In this document: piece by piece, positions 1-8,874 of the stretch
Layout: each line of letters begins with the position of its first letter
Position numbering within the stretch: position 1 is the stretch's first letter
NCBI RefSeq assembly: GCF_028885415.1
Contig: NZ_CP118527.1
Span: 1,984,001-2,048,000 of the forward strand
Direction: 5' to 3'
From: Streptomyces coeruleorubidus
GTDB taxonomy: Bacteria; Actinomycetota; Actinomycetes; Streptomycetales; Streptomycetaceae
DNA length: 64,000 bases
Notes under the pieces: model-generated
Seen by the model: only the letters and a program-made list of their open reading frames with translations
What the model was told of the DNA's origin: nothing
The model's database searches: none
Translations under genes and position numbers: made by a program

Positions 1-1120
1 ACGGCGTCGACCACAGGGTGAGCTTCACCTTGCCGGTGATGCCGTCCTCGCGCAGCGCGGCCTGGGCCTTGGCCTTGGAGGGGCGCGCGCCGTAGGTGTC
101 GAAGAAGGCCGTGTTGTGGCCGGCGATACCGGCCGGGATGATCGAGTACAGCGGGGTCGCGGTGCCCTGGTAGACGTCCTTGATGAGGGCTTCGCGGTCG
201 AGCAGATGGGCGATGGCCTTGCGGACGCCGAGCTTTCCGGCGACCGGGTCGTCCATGTTGAACACCAGGTGCTGCACCTCGGCGCTGCTGCCCTCGACGA
301 CCTCGACGCCGGTGCCGTCGTCGGCCTTCTCCATGTCGGCGATGTCGCCTGCGGTCAGCCCGCGGTAGGCGATGTCGACTTCCTCGTTCTGGATGGCCTG
401 CTTCAGGGCGGTCTGGTCGCCGTCGAAGAACTTCAGCGTGACGCCGGTGTTCTTCACCTTGGCGGTTCCCTTGTAGTTCTCGTTGACGGAGAAGACGGCC
501 TGCTCGTCGTCGATCGAGTCCAGCTGGTAGGGGCCGGAGCCGACGGCCTTGCCGTCCTTGCGCAGCCCGTCCGCGTCGTACTGGCGGTGGTCGACGATGG
601 AACCGGCGCCCGAGGCGATCTTGCTCGGGAAGGTGGCGTCGGCCGTGTTGAGCCGGAAGACGACCGTCTTGTCGTCCGGTGTCTCGACCTTCTCCAGGGT
701 GGGGAACATGATCGCGGGCCCGTCGGGGTCGTTGATCTTCAGCATGCGGTCGAAGGAGAACTTCACGTCCTCGGAGGTGAGCTCGTCACCGTTGCTGAAC
801 TTGAGGCCGTCCTTCAGCGAGCACTTGTAGACCGTGGTCTGTGTGTCGGTGAAAGCGCAGCTCTCGGCGGCCTCCGGCTGGGGTTCCGTGGCGCCCTTGG
901 GGAAGCTGAGCAACGACTGGAAGACGTTGTTGAACAACAGCCAGGAGCCCGGGTCGTAGCCGGAGGCCGGGTCGGTGGCCAGGACGTCGTCCGACATCCC
1001 CACCACCACGTTGGAGCCGTCCCCCGCGGAGTCTCCGCTCTCCGTGCCACAGCCGGTCAGCAGTCCGGAGGCGAGCCCCGCCACGATGGGCAGGACCGGC
1101 CACTGGTTGCGTATGTTCAC
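1..1120 (-). CDS. ABC transporter solute-binding lipoprotein (peptide type), C-terminus cut by window edge
   Basis: Family 5 extracellular solute-binding protein, which delivers oligopeptides or similar solutes to an ABC permease. About 373 residues are visible, of roughly 540 usual for the family; the C-terminus lies beyond base 1. The start is GTG at 1120 (residues VNIRNQWPVLP). A short hydrophobic signal ends in a lipobox, L21-T22-G23-C24, so the mature protein should be a lipoprotein anchored outside the membrane. Family features follow: YKCSLKDGLKFSNGDELT near residue 105, then a VGSGPYQLDS turn. It is a paralogue of the gene just upstream (1228-2832), with the same order of motifs, and lies 107 bp downstream of it on the same strand, so the two are probably co-transcribed. 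No permease or ATPase gene is visible, so the substrate cannot be assigned. Confidence 0.9.
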   Translation of the reverse strand, partial: MNIRNQWPVLPIVAGLASGLLTGCGTESGDSAGDGSNVVVGMSDDVLATDPASGYDPGSWLLFNNVFQSLLSFPKGATEPQPEAAESCAFTDTQTTVYKCSLKDGLKFSNGDELTSEDVKFSFDRMLKINDPDGPAIMFPTLEKVETPDDKTVVFRLNTADATFPSKIASGAGSIVDHRQYDADGLRKDGKAVGSGPYQLDSIDDEQAVFSVNENYKGTAKVKNTGVTLKFFDGDQTALKQAIQNEEVDIAYRGLTAGDIADMEKADDGTGVEVVEGSSAEVQHLVFNMDDPVAGKLGVRKAIAHLLDREALIKDVYQGTATPLYSIIPAGIAGHNTAFFDTYGARPSKAKAQAALREDGITGKVKLTLWSTP

Positions 1121-1227
1121 GTGTGTGCCTTGTCGTCGGTTCTCGAGAACACCCGGAGCATGTCCCTGGCTCCGGGCACGGTTCCCCGGGGGCCGCGGTC
1201 ACCGGCCCCGGGGTTCCAGCGGGTCCG

Positions 1228-2832
1228 TCAGCCACTCACGCCCCGGCCGAGCTCCCACAGCTGGAGCGTCGACGAGGAGTTGAGAGCGTAGGCGGTACCC
1301 GTGATGTCGTCGCGCGCGGCGACGTACTGCTTGCCCTGCCACAACGGCAGCACCGGCACGTCGGAGGCGACGATGTCCTGAATGTCCGTCAGGCTGGTGG
1401 AGGCGGACAGCCGGTCCGCCTCACGACGGGATTCCGGGATCAGAGTGCCCCGGATCCGGCTGTTGTCGTACGGCGAGCCGAGGGTGTTGTCCTTGTCCAG
1501 GAAGGGCGCGAGGAAGTTGTCGGCGTCCGGGAAGTCCGGGAACCAGCCCATGCCGTAGACGTCGTACTCGCCCTTCTTCTCCGCCGGGCGGAAGGTGTCC
1601 CACGGCGTGCCCTTGATGCTGACGTCGAACAGGCCGCTGGAGTTCAGCTGGTCGCGCAGGACCTCGAACTCCTCCTTGGTGGCCGGACCGTAGTGGTCGG
1701 TCGTGTAGTGCAGCGTCAGCTTCACCGGGGTGGTGACGTTCGCCTGGTTCAGCAGGGAGCGGGCCTTGGTGACGTTCGGGTCGCCGTACTTGTTGAAGAA
1801 CGAGTTGGAGTGGCCGGTGACGGTGGCCGGGACGAGCGAGTACAGCGGCTCCGCCTGGGAGCCGTAGACCTTGGCGACCAGTTCGCTGCGGTTGACGACC
1901 TGGGCCATCGCCTGGCGTACGGCCTTGGACTTCACGGTCGGGGCGTCGGTGTTGAAGCCCAGGTAGCGGATCTCCAGGCCGGGCATCTCGACGAGGTCGA
2001 TGTCGGTGTCCGCGTCGCCCGAGAGCTTGCGGATCTGCTCCGGCGACATGGTGCGGGTCATCAGGTCGATGTCGCCCTTGTCCAGCGCCGTGCCCATGGC
2101 GTCGGCGTCCTTGAAGGAGACCATCTCGACCTTGCTGTTGTTCACCTTCAGGCTCCCCTTGTAGTCGGGGTTCCGGGTGAACCGGGCCTTGACCATCTCG
2201 TTGTTCTCGACCTCGGCCTTGAGGGTGTACGGGCCGGAGCCCTGGAGGTCGAAGCCGTCGCGCAGCCTGTTCTTCGGGTAGTCGTCGGGGTCGACGATGC
2301 CGGCGACCGGTGTCGACAGCTTGTACGGGAAGGTCGCGTCGGCGGTCTTGAGGTGGAAGATGACCTCGCGGTCGCCCTGCGTCTCGACGGTGTCGATGGT
2401 GGACAGCAGCGCGAACACGCCGCTGTCGGCCTTGAGGGAACGGGCGCGGTCGATGGAGTACTTGACGTCGGCCGCGGTGACGGGGTCGCCGTTCGCGAAC
2501 TTCAGCCCGTCGCGCAGGGTGCAGGCGTAGCGCTCGTTGCCGGTGTCGGTGAAGCCGCAGCGCTCGGCGGCCTCCGGTACCGGCTCGCCCTCGCCGCGCG
2601 GCTGGATCATCAGGGTCTGCACGGTCTGGCGCAGGATGTTCCAGGTGCCGACGTCGTAGGCGTACGCCGGGTCGAGGGGCGCGGGGGCGTCCTTCGAGGC
2701 GGTGAACCGGTCCGTGGTGCCGACGACGATCGCGCCGCCGTTGTCGCTCCCGCTGTCGGACCCGCCGCAGGCGGCGAGCACCGGCGCGAGCAGGCCGATC
2801 ACGGCCGGCAGCACCAAAGTCTTGCGGTTCAT
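1228..2832 (-). CDS. ABC transporter solute-binding lipoprotein (peptide type)
   Basis: A full-length family 5 solute-binding protein of 534 residues. The start is ATG at 2832 (MNRKTLVLPAVIG), preceded by GGAG about 10 bases upstream; a longer open frame upstream has no ribosome site. The signal peptide ends in the lipobox L-A-A-C near residue 20, followed by a Gly/Ser linker, so a membrane lipoprotein is expected. Motifs include CTLRDGLKFANGDPVTAADV, GSGPYTLKAEVE and a C-terminal segment with the LPLWQGKQY pattern seen in DppA/OppA relatives. It is the upstream member of a tandem pair of related binding proteins (the second is 1-1120). The duplication suggests two substrates served by one permease, or specialised copies. 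The actual ligand is unknown. Confidence 0.92.
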   Translation of the reverse strand: MNRKTLVLPAVIGLLAPVLAACGGSDSGSDNGGAIVVGTTDRFTASKDAPAPLDPAYAYDVGTWNILRQTVQTLMIQPRGEGEPVPEAAERCGFTDTGNERYACTLRDGLKFANGDPVTAADVKYSIDRARSLKADSGVFALLSTIDTVETQGDREVIFHLKTADATFPYKLSTPVAGIVDPDDYPKNRLRDGFDLQGSGPYTLKAEVENNEMVKARFTRNPDYKGSLKVNNSKVEMVSFKDADAMGTALDKGDIDLMTRTMSPEQIRKLSGDADTDIDLVEMPGLEIRYLGFNTDAPTVKSKAVRQAMAQVVNRSELVAKVYGSQAEPLYSLVPATVTGHSNSFFNKYGDPNVTKARSLLNQANVTTPVKLTLHYTTDHYGPATKEEFEVLRDQLNSSGLFDVSIKGTPWDTFRPAEKKGEYDVYGMGWFPDFPDADNFLAPFLDKDNTLGSPYDNSRIRGTLIPESRREADRLSASTSLTDIQDIVASDVPVLPLWQGKQYVAARDDITGTAYALNSSSTLQLWELGRGVSG

Positions 2833-3240
2833 GCTCGAGTTTCTCCAGAGCTGTCGACTCCGTGTACCCGGCATGCAGGGGTGGCGCAGCGGATCACGGG
2901 GGTGGGGCGATGTTCTCGCATCGAGATTAGTCGCGGCCGGCAGGAGGGTTCGCCGCCACCGGAGTTGAGCACCCATCACGCTACGGAACCAGGCGCGGAC
3001 ACACCGAAAACCCGACAGCAGAAGCTTTGGTGCAGCGTTCCATCAATCGGGACACAAAGGCACGCCGAAGGCCCCCCGGAGGGGGTGCGCAGCACACGCT
3101 CGACTTGGTGTCGACCCCGGACTACGTGGGGAACGTCACACCCGTAAACGGGTTCGAAGGTACGGGAATTCGGTCCTCCGGGGAGTTCGAATTCACCTTC
3201 GGAATTACCGCCCTAACACCGCTGCACGCTGGGTGAACAC
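2833..3240. other. Intergenic region upstream of the binding-protein pair
   Basis: About 400 bases without a convincing gene. A 69-codon open frame (3027-3236, plus strand) lacks a ribosome site and protein-like composition. The region is locally richer in A and T than its surroundings, as expected for the promoter of the minus-strand binding-protein genes. Near 3155-3201 there is an inverted repeat, listed separately. I see no clear -10/-35 pair. Confidence 0.5.
3155..3201 (-). terminator. Inverted repeat downstream of the HAD phosphatase gene
   Basis: CGAAGGT (3155-3161) and GAATTC (3166-3171) pair with GAATTC (3189-3194) and ACCTTCG (3195-3201), giving a 13-bp stem interrupted by a 4-base bulge. 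It begins 40 bases past the stop codon of the HAD gene, a position typical for a terminator. There is no U-run, as is common in Streptomyces. It could instead be an operator for the binding-protein genes downstream. Confidence 0.4.
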
Positions 3241-3942
3241 CTAGCGCATTTCCGTCATCAGGCCGTGCAGAAATGTCAGGTCGACCTCTTCGAGAGAGGT
3301 GACGACCGTACGCCTCAGGGCCGGGGCGATGGGGGCCACGGAGGGCACCGCCACGACCCGGCAGCCCGCGGCCTCGGCGGCGGCGACTCCGGTCGCCGTG
3401 TCCTCGATGACGGCGCACCGGGCGGGTTCGGCGCCGAGGCCGGCGGCGGCCGCCAGGTACGGGTCGGGGTGGGGCTTCGTGCGCGGCACCTCGTCGCCGG
3501 CCACCGTCAGGGCGAAGTGGTGCGCGCCCAGGGAGGTCAGGACCCGGTCGATGATGCGCCGGTGCGAGGCGGAGACCAGGGCCGTGGGGATCTCGTACTC
3601 GTACAGCTCGGCCAGCAGCCGGCCGGCGCCGGGCATCAGCGGCAGGGCGCGGCCGATGCGGTCCTCGAAGCCGTCGTTCAGGAGCACCGTGAGCTCGTCG
3701 AGGGTGATGTCCGCGCCGGTGGCCTCGATCAGGAAGCCCGCGCTGCGGGTCATGGGACCGCCGACCACGACATGGCGCCAGGACTCGTCGAGCATGTGGC
3801 CGAGGGAGGCGAAGACCTCGACCTCGACGTCCCACCAGAAACCCTCCGTGTCCACCAGGGTGCCGTCCATGTCGAGGAGCACGGCCTGTAGGGCCGAGCC
3901 TTCGGCCGTACGGGTGCCGAGCGCGGGGACCGTACTGGTCAT
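3241..3942 (-). CDS. HAD-superfamily hydrolase (phosphatase/phosphoglucomutase-like)
   Basis: A 233-residue haloacid dehalogenase-type hydrolase, probably acting on a phosphorylated small molecule in the cytoplasm. Motif I is LLDMDGTLVDTE (Asp nucleophile and general acid), motif II is the Ser of TALVSASHR, motif III is the Lys of PRTKPHPDPYL, and motif IV is VIEDTATGVAAAEAAG; this is the subfamily I pattern. The start at 3942 (MTSTVPALG) is fixed by AAGGAGG a few bases upstream. An in-frame ATG 39 bases further upstream lacks such a site. The gene follows metH on the same strand across a 170-bp gap. The substrate is unknown; in many actinobacteria a gene of this type neighbours metH. Confidence 0.88.
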   Translation of the reverse strand: MTSTVPALGTRTAEGSALQAVLLDMDGTLVDTEGFWWDVEVEVFASLGHMLDESWRHVVVGGPMTRSAGFLIEATGADITLDELTVLLNDGFEDRIGRALPLMPGAGRLLAELYEYEIPTALVSASHRRIIDRVLTSLGAHHFALTVAGDEVPRTKPHPDPYLAAAAGLGAEPARCAVIEDTATGVAAAEAAGCRVVAVPSVAPIAPALRRTVVTSLEEVDLTFLHGLMTEMR

Positions 3943-4112
3943 CCACCTACCTCCTTGAGGGACGATCAGGCCGGTTCCCACGTGGGAACCGGCCTGCAGT
4001 GGACCGACCAGTCTACGTCGTGCGCGGAGGAAGTGCCTCGTTTAGCCGGTGTGCCCCCGGGCACACCGTGCGTACGCCGGGGGCCGCTGTGGCGTGTGCC
4101 CGGTGGGGCGGC

Positions 4113-7100
4113 TCAGCGGGCGTTGAAGTACTTCGCCTCCGGGTGGTGGATCACGATGGCGTCCGTGGACTGCTCGGGGTGCAGCTGGAACTCCTCGGAC
4201 AGGTGGACGCCGATGCGCTCCGGCTGGAGCAGGTCGGCGATCTTCGCCCGGTCCTCCAGGTTGGGGCAGGCGCCGTAGCCGAGGGAGAAGCGGGCGCCCC
4301 GGTACTTCAGCTCGAACATGCCCTGCATCTCGTCCGGGTCCTCGCCGGCGAAGCCGAGTTCGGAGCGCACGCGCGCGTGCCAGTACTCGGCGAGCGCCTC
4401 GGCCAACTGCACCGACAGGCCGTGCAGTTCGAGGTACTCGCGGTAGGCGTTGGCCTCGAACAGACGCGCGGTCTCCTCGCCGATGCGCGAGCCGACGGTG
4501 ACGACCTGGAGGCCCACGACGTCCGTCTCACCGGACTCCTCCGGGCGGAAGAAGTCGGCCAGGCACAGGCGCCGGCCGCGGCGCTGGCGCGGGAAGGTGA
4601 AGCGGGTGCGCTCGTTGCCCTGCTCGTCCAGGATGATCAGGTCGTCGTCCTTGGAGACGCACGGGAAGTAGCCATAGACCACGGCCGCCTCCAGCAGGTT
4701 CTCCGTCTGGAGCTTGTCCAGCAGCCCGCGCAGCCGGGGCCGGCCCTCGGTCTCGACCAGTTCCTCGTACGACGGGCCCTCGCCGGTGCGGGCCTGCTTG
4801 AGGCCCCACTGGCCCTTGAACAGGGCGCCCTCGTCGAGCCAGCTCGCGTACTCCCTGAGCTGGATGCCCTTGATCACGCGGGTGCCGCGGAAGGGCGGCT
4901 CGGGCACGGGGTTGTCGGTGGCGACGTCGGAGCGGACGTGCCCCTCCTCGGGGCGCTCCTCGACGGCGGCCGGGGCGGTGGCCCGCACGCGGCGCTGCTT
5001 CAGCTCGGGCAGCTTCGCGCCGGGCACGCCGCGCTTGACGCCGATCAGGGCGTCCATCAGGCGCAGGCCCTCGAAGGCGTCGCGGGCGTAGCGGACCTCG
5101 CCCTGGTAGATCTCGTGCAGGTCCTGCTCGACGTAGGCGCGGGTCAGGGCCGCGCCGCCCAGGATGACCGGGTACTTCGCCGCCAGGTCGCGCTGGTTCA
5201 GCTCCTCCAGGTTCTCCTTCATGATCACCGTGGACTTGACCAGCAGCCCAGACATGCCGATCACATCGGCCCTGTGCTCCTCGGCGGCCTCCAGGATCGC
5301 CGAGACCGGCTGCTTGATGCCGAGGTTGACGACGTTGTAGCCGTTGTTGGTCAGGATGATGTCGACCAGGTTCTTGCCGATGTCGTGCACGTCACCGCGC
5401 ACCGTGGCCAGCACGATCGTGCCCTTGCCGGCCTCGTCGCCCTCGACCTTCTCCATGTGCGGTTCGAGATGGGCCACGGCCGTCTTCATCACCTCGGCCG
5501 ACTGGAGCACGAACGGCAACTGCATCTGCCCGGAACCGAACAGCTCACCGACGACCTTCATACCCTCCAGCAGCGTCTCGTTGACGATGTCCAGGGCCGG
5601 GCGGGACTCGAGCGCCTCGTCCAGATCGGCCTCCAGGCCGTTGCGCTCACCGTCGATGATGCGCCGCTTCAACCGCTCGTCCAGCGGCAGCGCGGCCAGC
5701 TCCTCGGCCTTGCCGGCCTTCAGCGACTTGGCCGTGGCGCCCTCGAACAGCTGCATCAGCTTCTGCAGCGGGTCATAACCCTCGGCGCGCCGGTCGTAGA
5801 TCAGGTCCAGAGCCGTCTGGACCTCCTCCTCGCTGAAACGGGCGATCGGCAAAATCTTCGACGCGTGCACGATCGCCGAGTCCAGGCCCGCCTTCACACA
5901 CTCGTCCAGGAAGACCGAGTTCAGCAGCATGCGGGCGGCCGGGTTGAGGCCGAAGGAGATGTTCGACAGGCCCAGCGTGGTCTGCACACGCGGGTGGCGC
6001 CGCTTCAGCTCACGGATGCCCTCGATGGTGGCGATCCCGTCGCCCCGGGACTCCTCCTGGCCCGTGCAGATGGTGAAGGTCAGGCAGTCGACGAGGATGT
6101 CCTCCTCGTGGATGCCCCAGTTCCCGGTCAGGTCCTCGATCAGCCGCTCGGCGATCTCGACCTTCTTCTCCGCGGTGCGGGCCTGGCCCTCCTCGTCGAT
6201 GGTCAGCGCGATCAGCGCGGCACCGTGCTCCCTGGCCAGCTGCGTGACCTTGGCGAAACGGGACTCCGGACCGTCACCGTCCTCGTAGTTCACCGAGTTG
6301 ATCACCGCGCGGCCGCCGAGCTTTTCCAGACCGGCCCGGATCACCTCGACCTCGGTGGAGTCCAGCACGATCGGCAGCGTGGAAGCCGTGGCGAAGCGGC
6401 CGGCCAGTTCCTCCATGTCGGCCACACCGTCCCGGCCGACGTAGTCCACGCACAGGTCCAGCATGTGCGCGCCCTCACGGATCTGCTCCCGGGCCATCTC
6501 CACACAGTCGTCCCAGCGGCCCTCCAGCATGGCCTCACGGAACTTCTTCGAACCGTTGGCGTTCGTCCGCTCACCGATCGCCAGGTACGCGGTGTCCTGC
6601 CGGAACGGCACCGACTGGTACAGCGACGCCGCACCCGGCTCGGGCTGCGGGCTGCGCTCGGTCGGGGTGACGTCCCGGACGCGCTCGACGAGCTGGCGCA
6701 GGTGCTCGGGGGTGGTGCCGCAGCAGCCGCCGACCAGGGAGAGGCCGTAGTCCCGGACGAAGTTCTGCTGGGCGTCGGCCAGGCCCTCGGGATCGAGCGG
6801 GAAGTGAGCGCCGTCCTTGGTGAGGATCGGCAGGCCGGCGTTCGGCATGCACAGCAGCGGGATGCGCGAGTGGCGCGTCAGATAGCGCAGGTGCTCGCTC
6901 ATCTCGGCCGGGCCGGTGGAGCAGTTCAGACCGATCATGTCGATGCCGAGGGGCTCCAGGGCGGTCAGCGCCGCGCCGATCTCGGAGCCCAGCAGCATCG
7001 TGCCGGTGGTCTCGAAGGCCATCGAGCACAGCAGGGGCACCTCGACGCCGGTGGCCTCCATGGCCCGGCGGGCGCCGAGAATGGAGGCCTTCGTCTGGAG

Positions 7101-7634
7101 CAGATCCTGCGTGGTCTCCACGAGCAGCGCGTCCGCGCCGCCGGCGAGCAGGCCCTCGGCGTTGGCCTGGTAGCCGTCGCGGATGGTGCCGTAGGCGACG
7201 TGGCCGAGCGTGGGCAGCTTGGTGCCGGGGCCGATCGAGCCGAGCACCCAGCGTGGCCGGCCGTCCCGGGCGGCGTACTCGTCGGCCACCTCGCGGGCGA
7301 TCCGGGCACCGGCCTCGGACAGCTCGTGCACCCGGTCGGAGATCTCGTACTCCACCGCGGCCGTGTGGTTGGCGCCGAAGGTGTTGGTCTCGACGCAGTC
7401 GACGCCGACCGCGAAGTACGCGTCGTGGACGGAACGGACGATGTCCGGCCGGGTCAGGTTGAGGATCTCGTTACAGCCTTCGAGATTCTCGAAGTCCTCG
7501 AGCGTCGGGTCCTGCGCCTGGAGCATGGTGCCCATGGCCCCGTCGGCCACGACCACACGGGTGGCCAGGGCCTCTCGGAGGGCGGACACACGGGTCCGGC
7601 TGTCTGCGGAAGGGGTCGGTGGCAACGAGGCCAT
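4113..7634 (-). CDS. metH: Cobalamin-dependent methionine synthase
   Basis: Transfers the methyl group of 5-methyltetrahydrofolate to homocysteine through methylcobalamin, giving methionine. The 1173 residues carry all four modules. The homocysteine domain has zinc ligands C238 and C304-C305 (VGGCCGTTPEH). The pterin domain begins near residue 350 (AIGERTNANGSKK). The cap and cobalamin domains follow, with D748-x-H750-x-x-G753, the lower-ligand histidine motif. The C-terminal activation domain has RFSLGYGACP. The start ATG at 7634 has GGGAG about 10 bases upstream. Length is near the usual 1200. The gene is divergent from gylR across 351 bp. No cobalamin or SAM riboswitch can be recognised in the leader, which fits an enzyme that uses cobalamin rather than one replaced by it. 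Confidence 0.98.
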   Translation of the reverse strand: MASLPPTPSADSRTRVSALREALATRVVVADGAMGTMLQAQDPTLEDFENLEGCNEILNLTRPDIVRSVHDAYFAVGVDCVETNTFGANHTAAVEYEISDRVHELSEAGARIAREVADEYAARDGRPRWVLGSIGPGTKLPTLGHVAYGTIRDGYQANAEGLLAGGADALLVETTQDLLQTKASILGARRAMEATGVEVPLLCSMAFETTGTMLLGSEIGAALTALEPLGIDMIGLNCSTGPAEMSEHLRYLTRHSRIPLLCMPNAGLPILTKDGAHFPLDPEGLADAQQNFVRDYGLSLVGGCCGTTPEHLRQLVERVRDVTPTERSPQPEPGAASLYQSVPFRQDTAYLAIGERTNANGSKKFREAMLEGRWDDCVEMAREQIREGAHMLDLCVDYVGRDGVADMEELAGRFATASTLPIVLDSTEVEVIRAGLEKLGGRAVINSVNYEDGDGPESRFAKVTQLAREHGAALIALTIDEEGQARTAEKKVEIAERLIEDLTGNWGIHEEDILVDCLTFTICTGQEESRGDGIATIEGIRELKRRHPRVQTTLGLSNISFGLNPAARMLLNSVFLDECVKAGLDSAIVHASKILPIARFSEEEVQTALDLIYDRRAEGYDPLQKLMQLFEGATAKSLKAGKAEELAALPLDERLKRRIIDGERNGLEADLDEALESRPALDIVNETLLEGMKVVGELFGSGQMQLPFVLQSAEVMKTAVAHLEPHMEKVEGDEAGKGTIVLATVRGDVHDIGKNLVDIILTNNGYNVVNLGIKQPVSAILEAAEEHRADVIGMSGLLVKSTVIMKENLEELNQRDLAAKYPVILGGAALTRAYVEQDLHEIYQGEVRYARDAFEGLRLMDALIGVKRGVPGAKLPELKQRRVRATAPAAVEERPEEGHVRSDVATDNPVPEPPFRGTRVIKGIQLREYASWLDEGALFKGQWGLKQARTGEGPSYEELVETEGRPRLRGLLDKLQTENLLEAAVVYGYFPCVSKDDDLIILDEQGNERTRFTFPRQRRGRRLCLADFFRPEESGETDVVGLQVVTVGSRIGEETARLFEANAYREYLELHGLSVQLAEALAEYWHARVRSELGFAGEDPDEMQGMFELKYRGARFSLGYGACPNLEDRAKIADLLQPERIGVHLSEEFQLHPEQSTDAIVIHHPEAKYFNAR

Positions 7635-7985
7635 GTAAAGGGCTCCCTCAAGTGCGACGGCTGTCGGCTATGCGGCTGCCCGGACACGCGGAGGGCATCC
7701 GGGAAAAAGGCGCACGGCGCCAGCCTAACCGGGAGGCGGCCCGGATGGGCAGGGCGTCCACGGGGCGGACGCGCCTGGCGTCCCGAACGGCCGTTGTGCA
7801 ACTGATGAGCCACCTGTGACGCGCCCCGGCGCGGCGCCGGTGCACCACAGGGCGACCCGCCGGCGCAACAAATGGCGACCCGCCATTAGCGAGAGGTCGG
7901 CAACGACCGGTAGTGTTCGACATTGCCGAACAAGGGCTGCGGGCGCCGCTGGTCGGCGGTCGAAGGGGACGGAGGCAGTACGGCG
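7635..7985. other. Divergent metH / gylR control region
   Basis: Non-coding region between two divergent genes. It contains three inverted repeats in a row on the gylR side: AATGGCG-ACC-CGCCATT (7871-7887), GGTCG-GCAA-CGACC (7895-7908) and the GylR-like site at 7917-7932. A possible gylR -10 element, TAGTGT, lies at 7911-7916. Nothing recognisable is seen in the metH-proximal half except its ribosome site. Confidence 0.55.
7917..7932 (+). promoter_or_regulatory. Putative GylR operator in front of gylR
   Basis: TCGACATTGCCGAACA recurs with one mismatch (T for C at position 10) in front of glpF at 8938-8953. It starts directly after a possible -10 hexamer TAGTGT (7911-7916). GylR of S. coelicolor is known to repress both its own gene and the glycerol operon, so a shared sequence at exactly these two promoters is a good operator candidate. 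Confidence 0.6.
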
Positions 7986-8759
7986 ATGGCACGGAACATC
8001 CAGTCGCTCGAACGGGCGGCCGCGATGCTGCGGCTGCTCGCGGGCGGCGAGCGGCGGCTCGGCCTGTCGGACATCGCCTCGTCGCTGGGCCTGGCCAAGG
8101 GCACCGCCCACGGCATACTGCGCACCCTCCAGCAGGAGGGCTTCGTGGAGCAGGACGACGCCTCCGGGCGGTACCAGCTCGGCGCGGAGCTGCTGCGCCT
8201 GGGCACCACCTACCTCGATGTGCACGAACTGCGGGCGCGCGCCCTGGTATGGGCCGACGACCTGGCCCGGTCCAGCGGCGAGAGCGTCTACCTGGGCGTC
8301 CTGCACCAGCAGGGCGTACTGATCGTGCACCACGTCTTCCGGCCCGACGACAGCCGGCAGGTCCTGGAGATCGGGGCCATGCAGCCGCTGCACTCCACGG
8401 CGCTGGGCAAGGTGCTCTCCGCCTACGACCCGGTGGCGCACAGCGAGGCCCTGGAGGCCGACCGCAAGGCGTTCACCGACCGGACCGTGTGCGAGCCGGA
8501 GGCCTTCGAGCACATCCTCGACGTCACACGCGCGCGTGGTTACGCGGCGGACGTCGAGGAGACCTGGGAGGGCGTCGCCTCCCTCGCCGCGCCCATCCAC
8601 GACCGGCGGCGCATGCCGGTCGGCGCGGTCGGCATCACCGGCGCCGTGGAGCGGCTGTGCCGGTCCGACGAAGAGCGAGCGCTGCGCCCCGAGCTGATCG
8701 CGGCGGTCCGGGACTGCGCCCGCGCGGTGTCGCGGGACCTGGGCGCCGGGCGGTTCTGA
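7986..8759 (+). CDS. gylR: IclR-family glycerol operon repressor GylR
   Basis: A 257-residue IclR-type regulator that controls the adjacent glycerol uptake and oxidation genes. The N-terminal winged helix-turn-helix spans about residues 5-65 (LGLSDIASSLGLAKGTAHGI). The C-terminal effector domain contains the IclR hallmarks PLHSTALGKVL and YAADVEETWEGVASLAAPI. The ATG at 7986 has GGAGG 10 bases upstream, and the next upstream start is not supported. It stands before glpF-glpK-glpD in the same direction but ends in its own hairpin terminator (8773-8800), so it is a separate unit. Matching palindromes before gylR and glpF suggest autoregulation and control of the operon. In S. coelicolor the orthologue responds to glycerol or glycerol 3-phosphate. 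Confidence 0.95.
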   Translation: MARNIQSLERAAAMLRLLAGGERRLGLSDIASSLGLAKGTAHGILRTLQQEGFVEQDDASGRYQLGAELLRLGTTYLDVHELRARALVWADDLARSSGESVYLGVLHQQGVLIVHHVFRPDDSRQVLEIGAMQPLHSTALGKVLSAYDPVAHSEALEADRKAFTDRTVCEPEAFEHILDVTRARGYAADVEETWEGVASLAAPIHDRRRMPVGAVGITGAVERLCRSDEERALRPELIAAVRDCARAVSRDLGAGRF

Positions 8760-8772
8760 CGGGACAAGACGG

Positions 8773-8800
8773 GACCGGGACGCCGCAGGGCGTCCCGGTC
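8773..8800 (+). terminator. gylR terminator hairpin
   Basis: GACCGGGACGCC (8773-8784), loop GCAG, and GGCGTCCCGGTC (8789-8800) form a perfect 12-bp stem starting 14 bases after the gylR stop codon. It separates gylR from the glycerol operon. Confidence 0.8.
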
Positions 8801-8874
8801 CTCGGCATGCCCCTGCTCACCGGCCGCTGGAGATCCACAAGGCCACGGCGATCAGTAGGCGATCAGTAACGATC

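Noticed and set aside
3027..3236. 69-codon frame between the binding proteins and the HAD gene
   Set aside because: No ribosome site, atypical codon usage, and it covers the inverted repeat at 3155-3201.
3999..7805. Very long open frame on the plus strand (1268 codons) opposite metH
   Set aside because: It is fully antisense to metH, which has every catalytic motif of methionine synthase. In GC-rich genomes the antisense frame stays open by codon bias. Its composition (Leu, Arg, Gly, Val repeats) is not protein-like.
7635..7910. Cobalamin or SAM riboswitch in the metH leader
   Set aside because: I cannot find the conserved B12-box or SAM-box elements, and metH is cobalamin-using, so repression by cobalamin would be unexpected. 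A covariance-model search would settle it.
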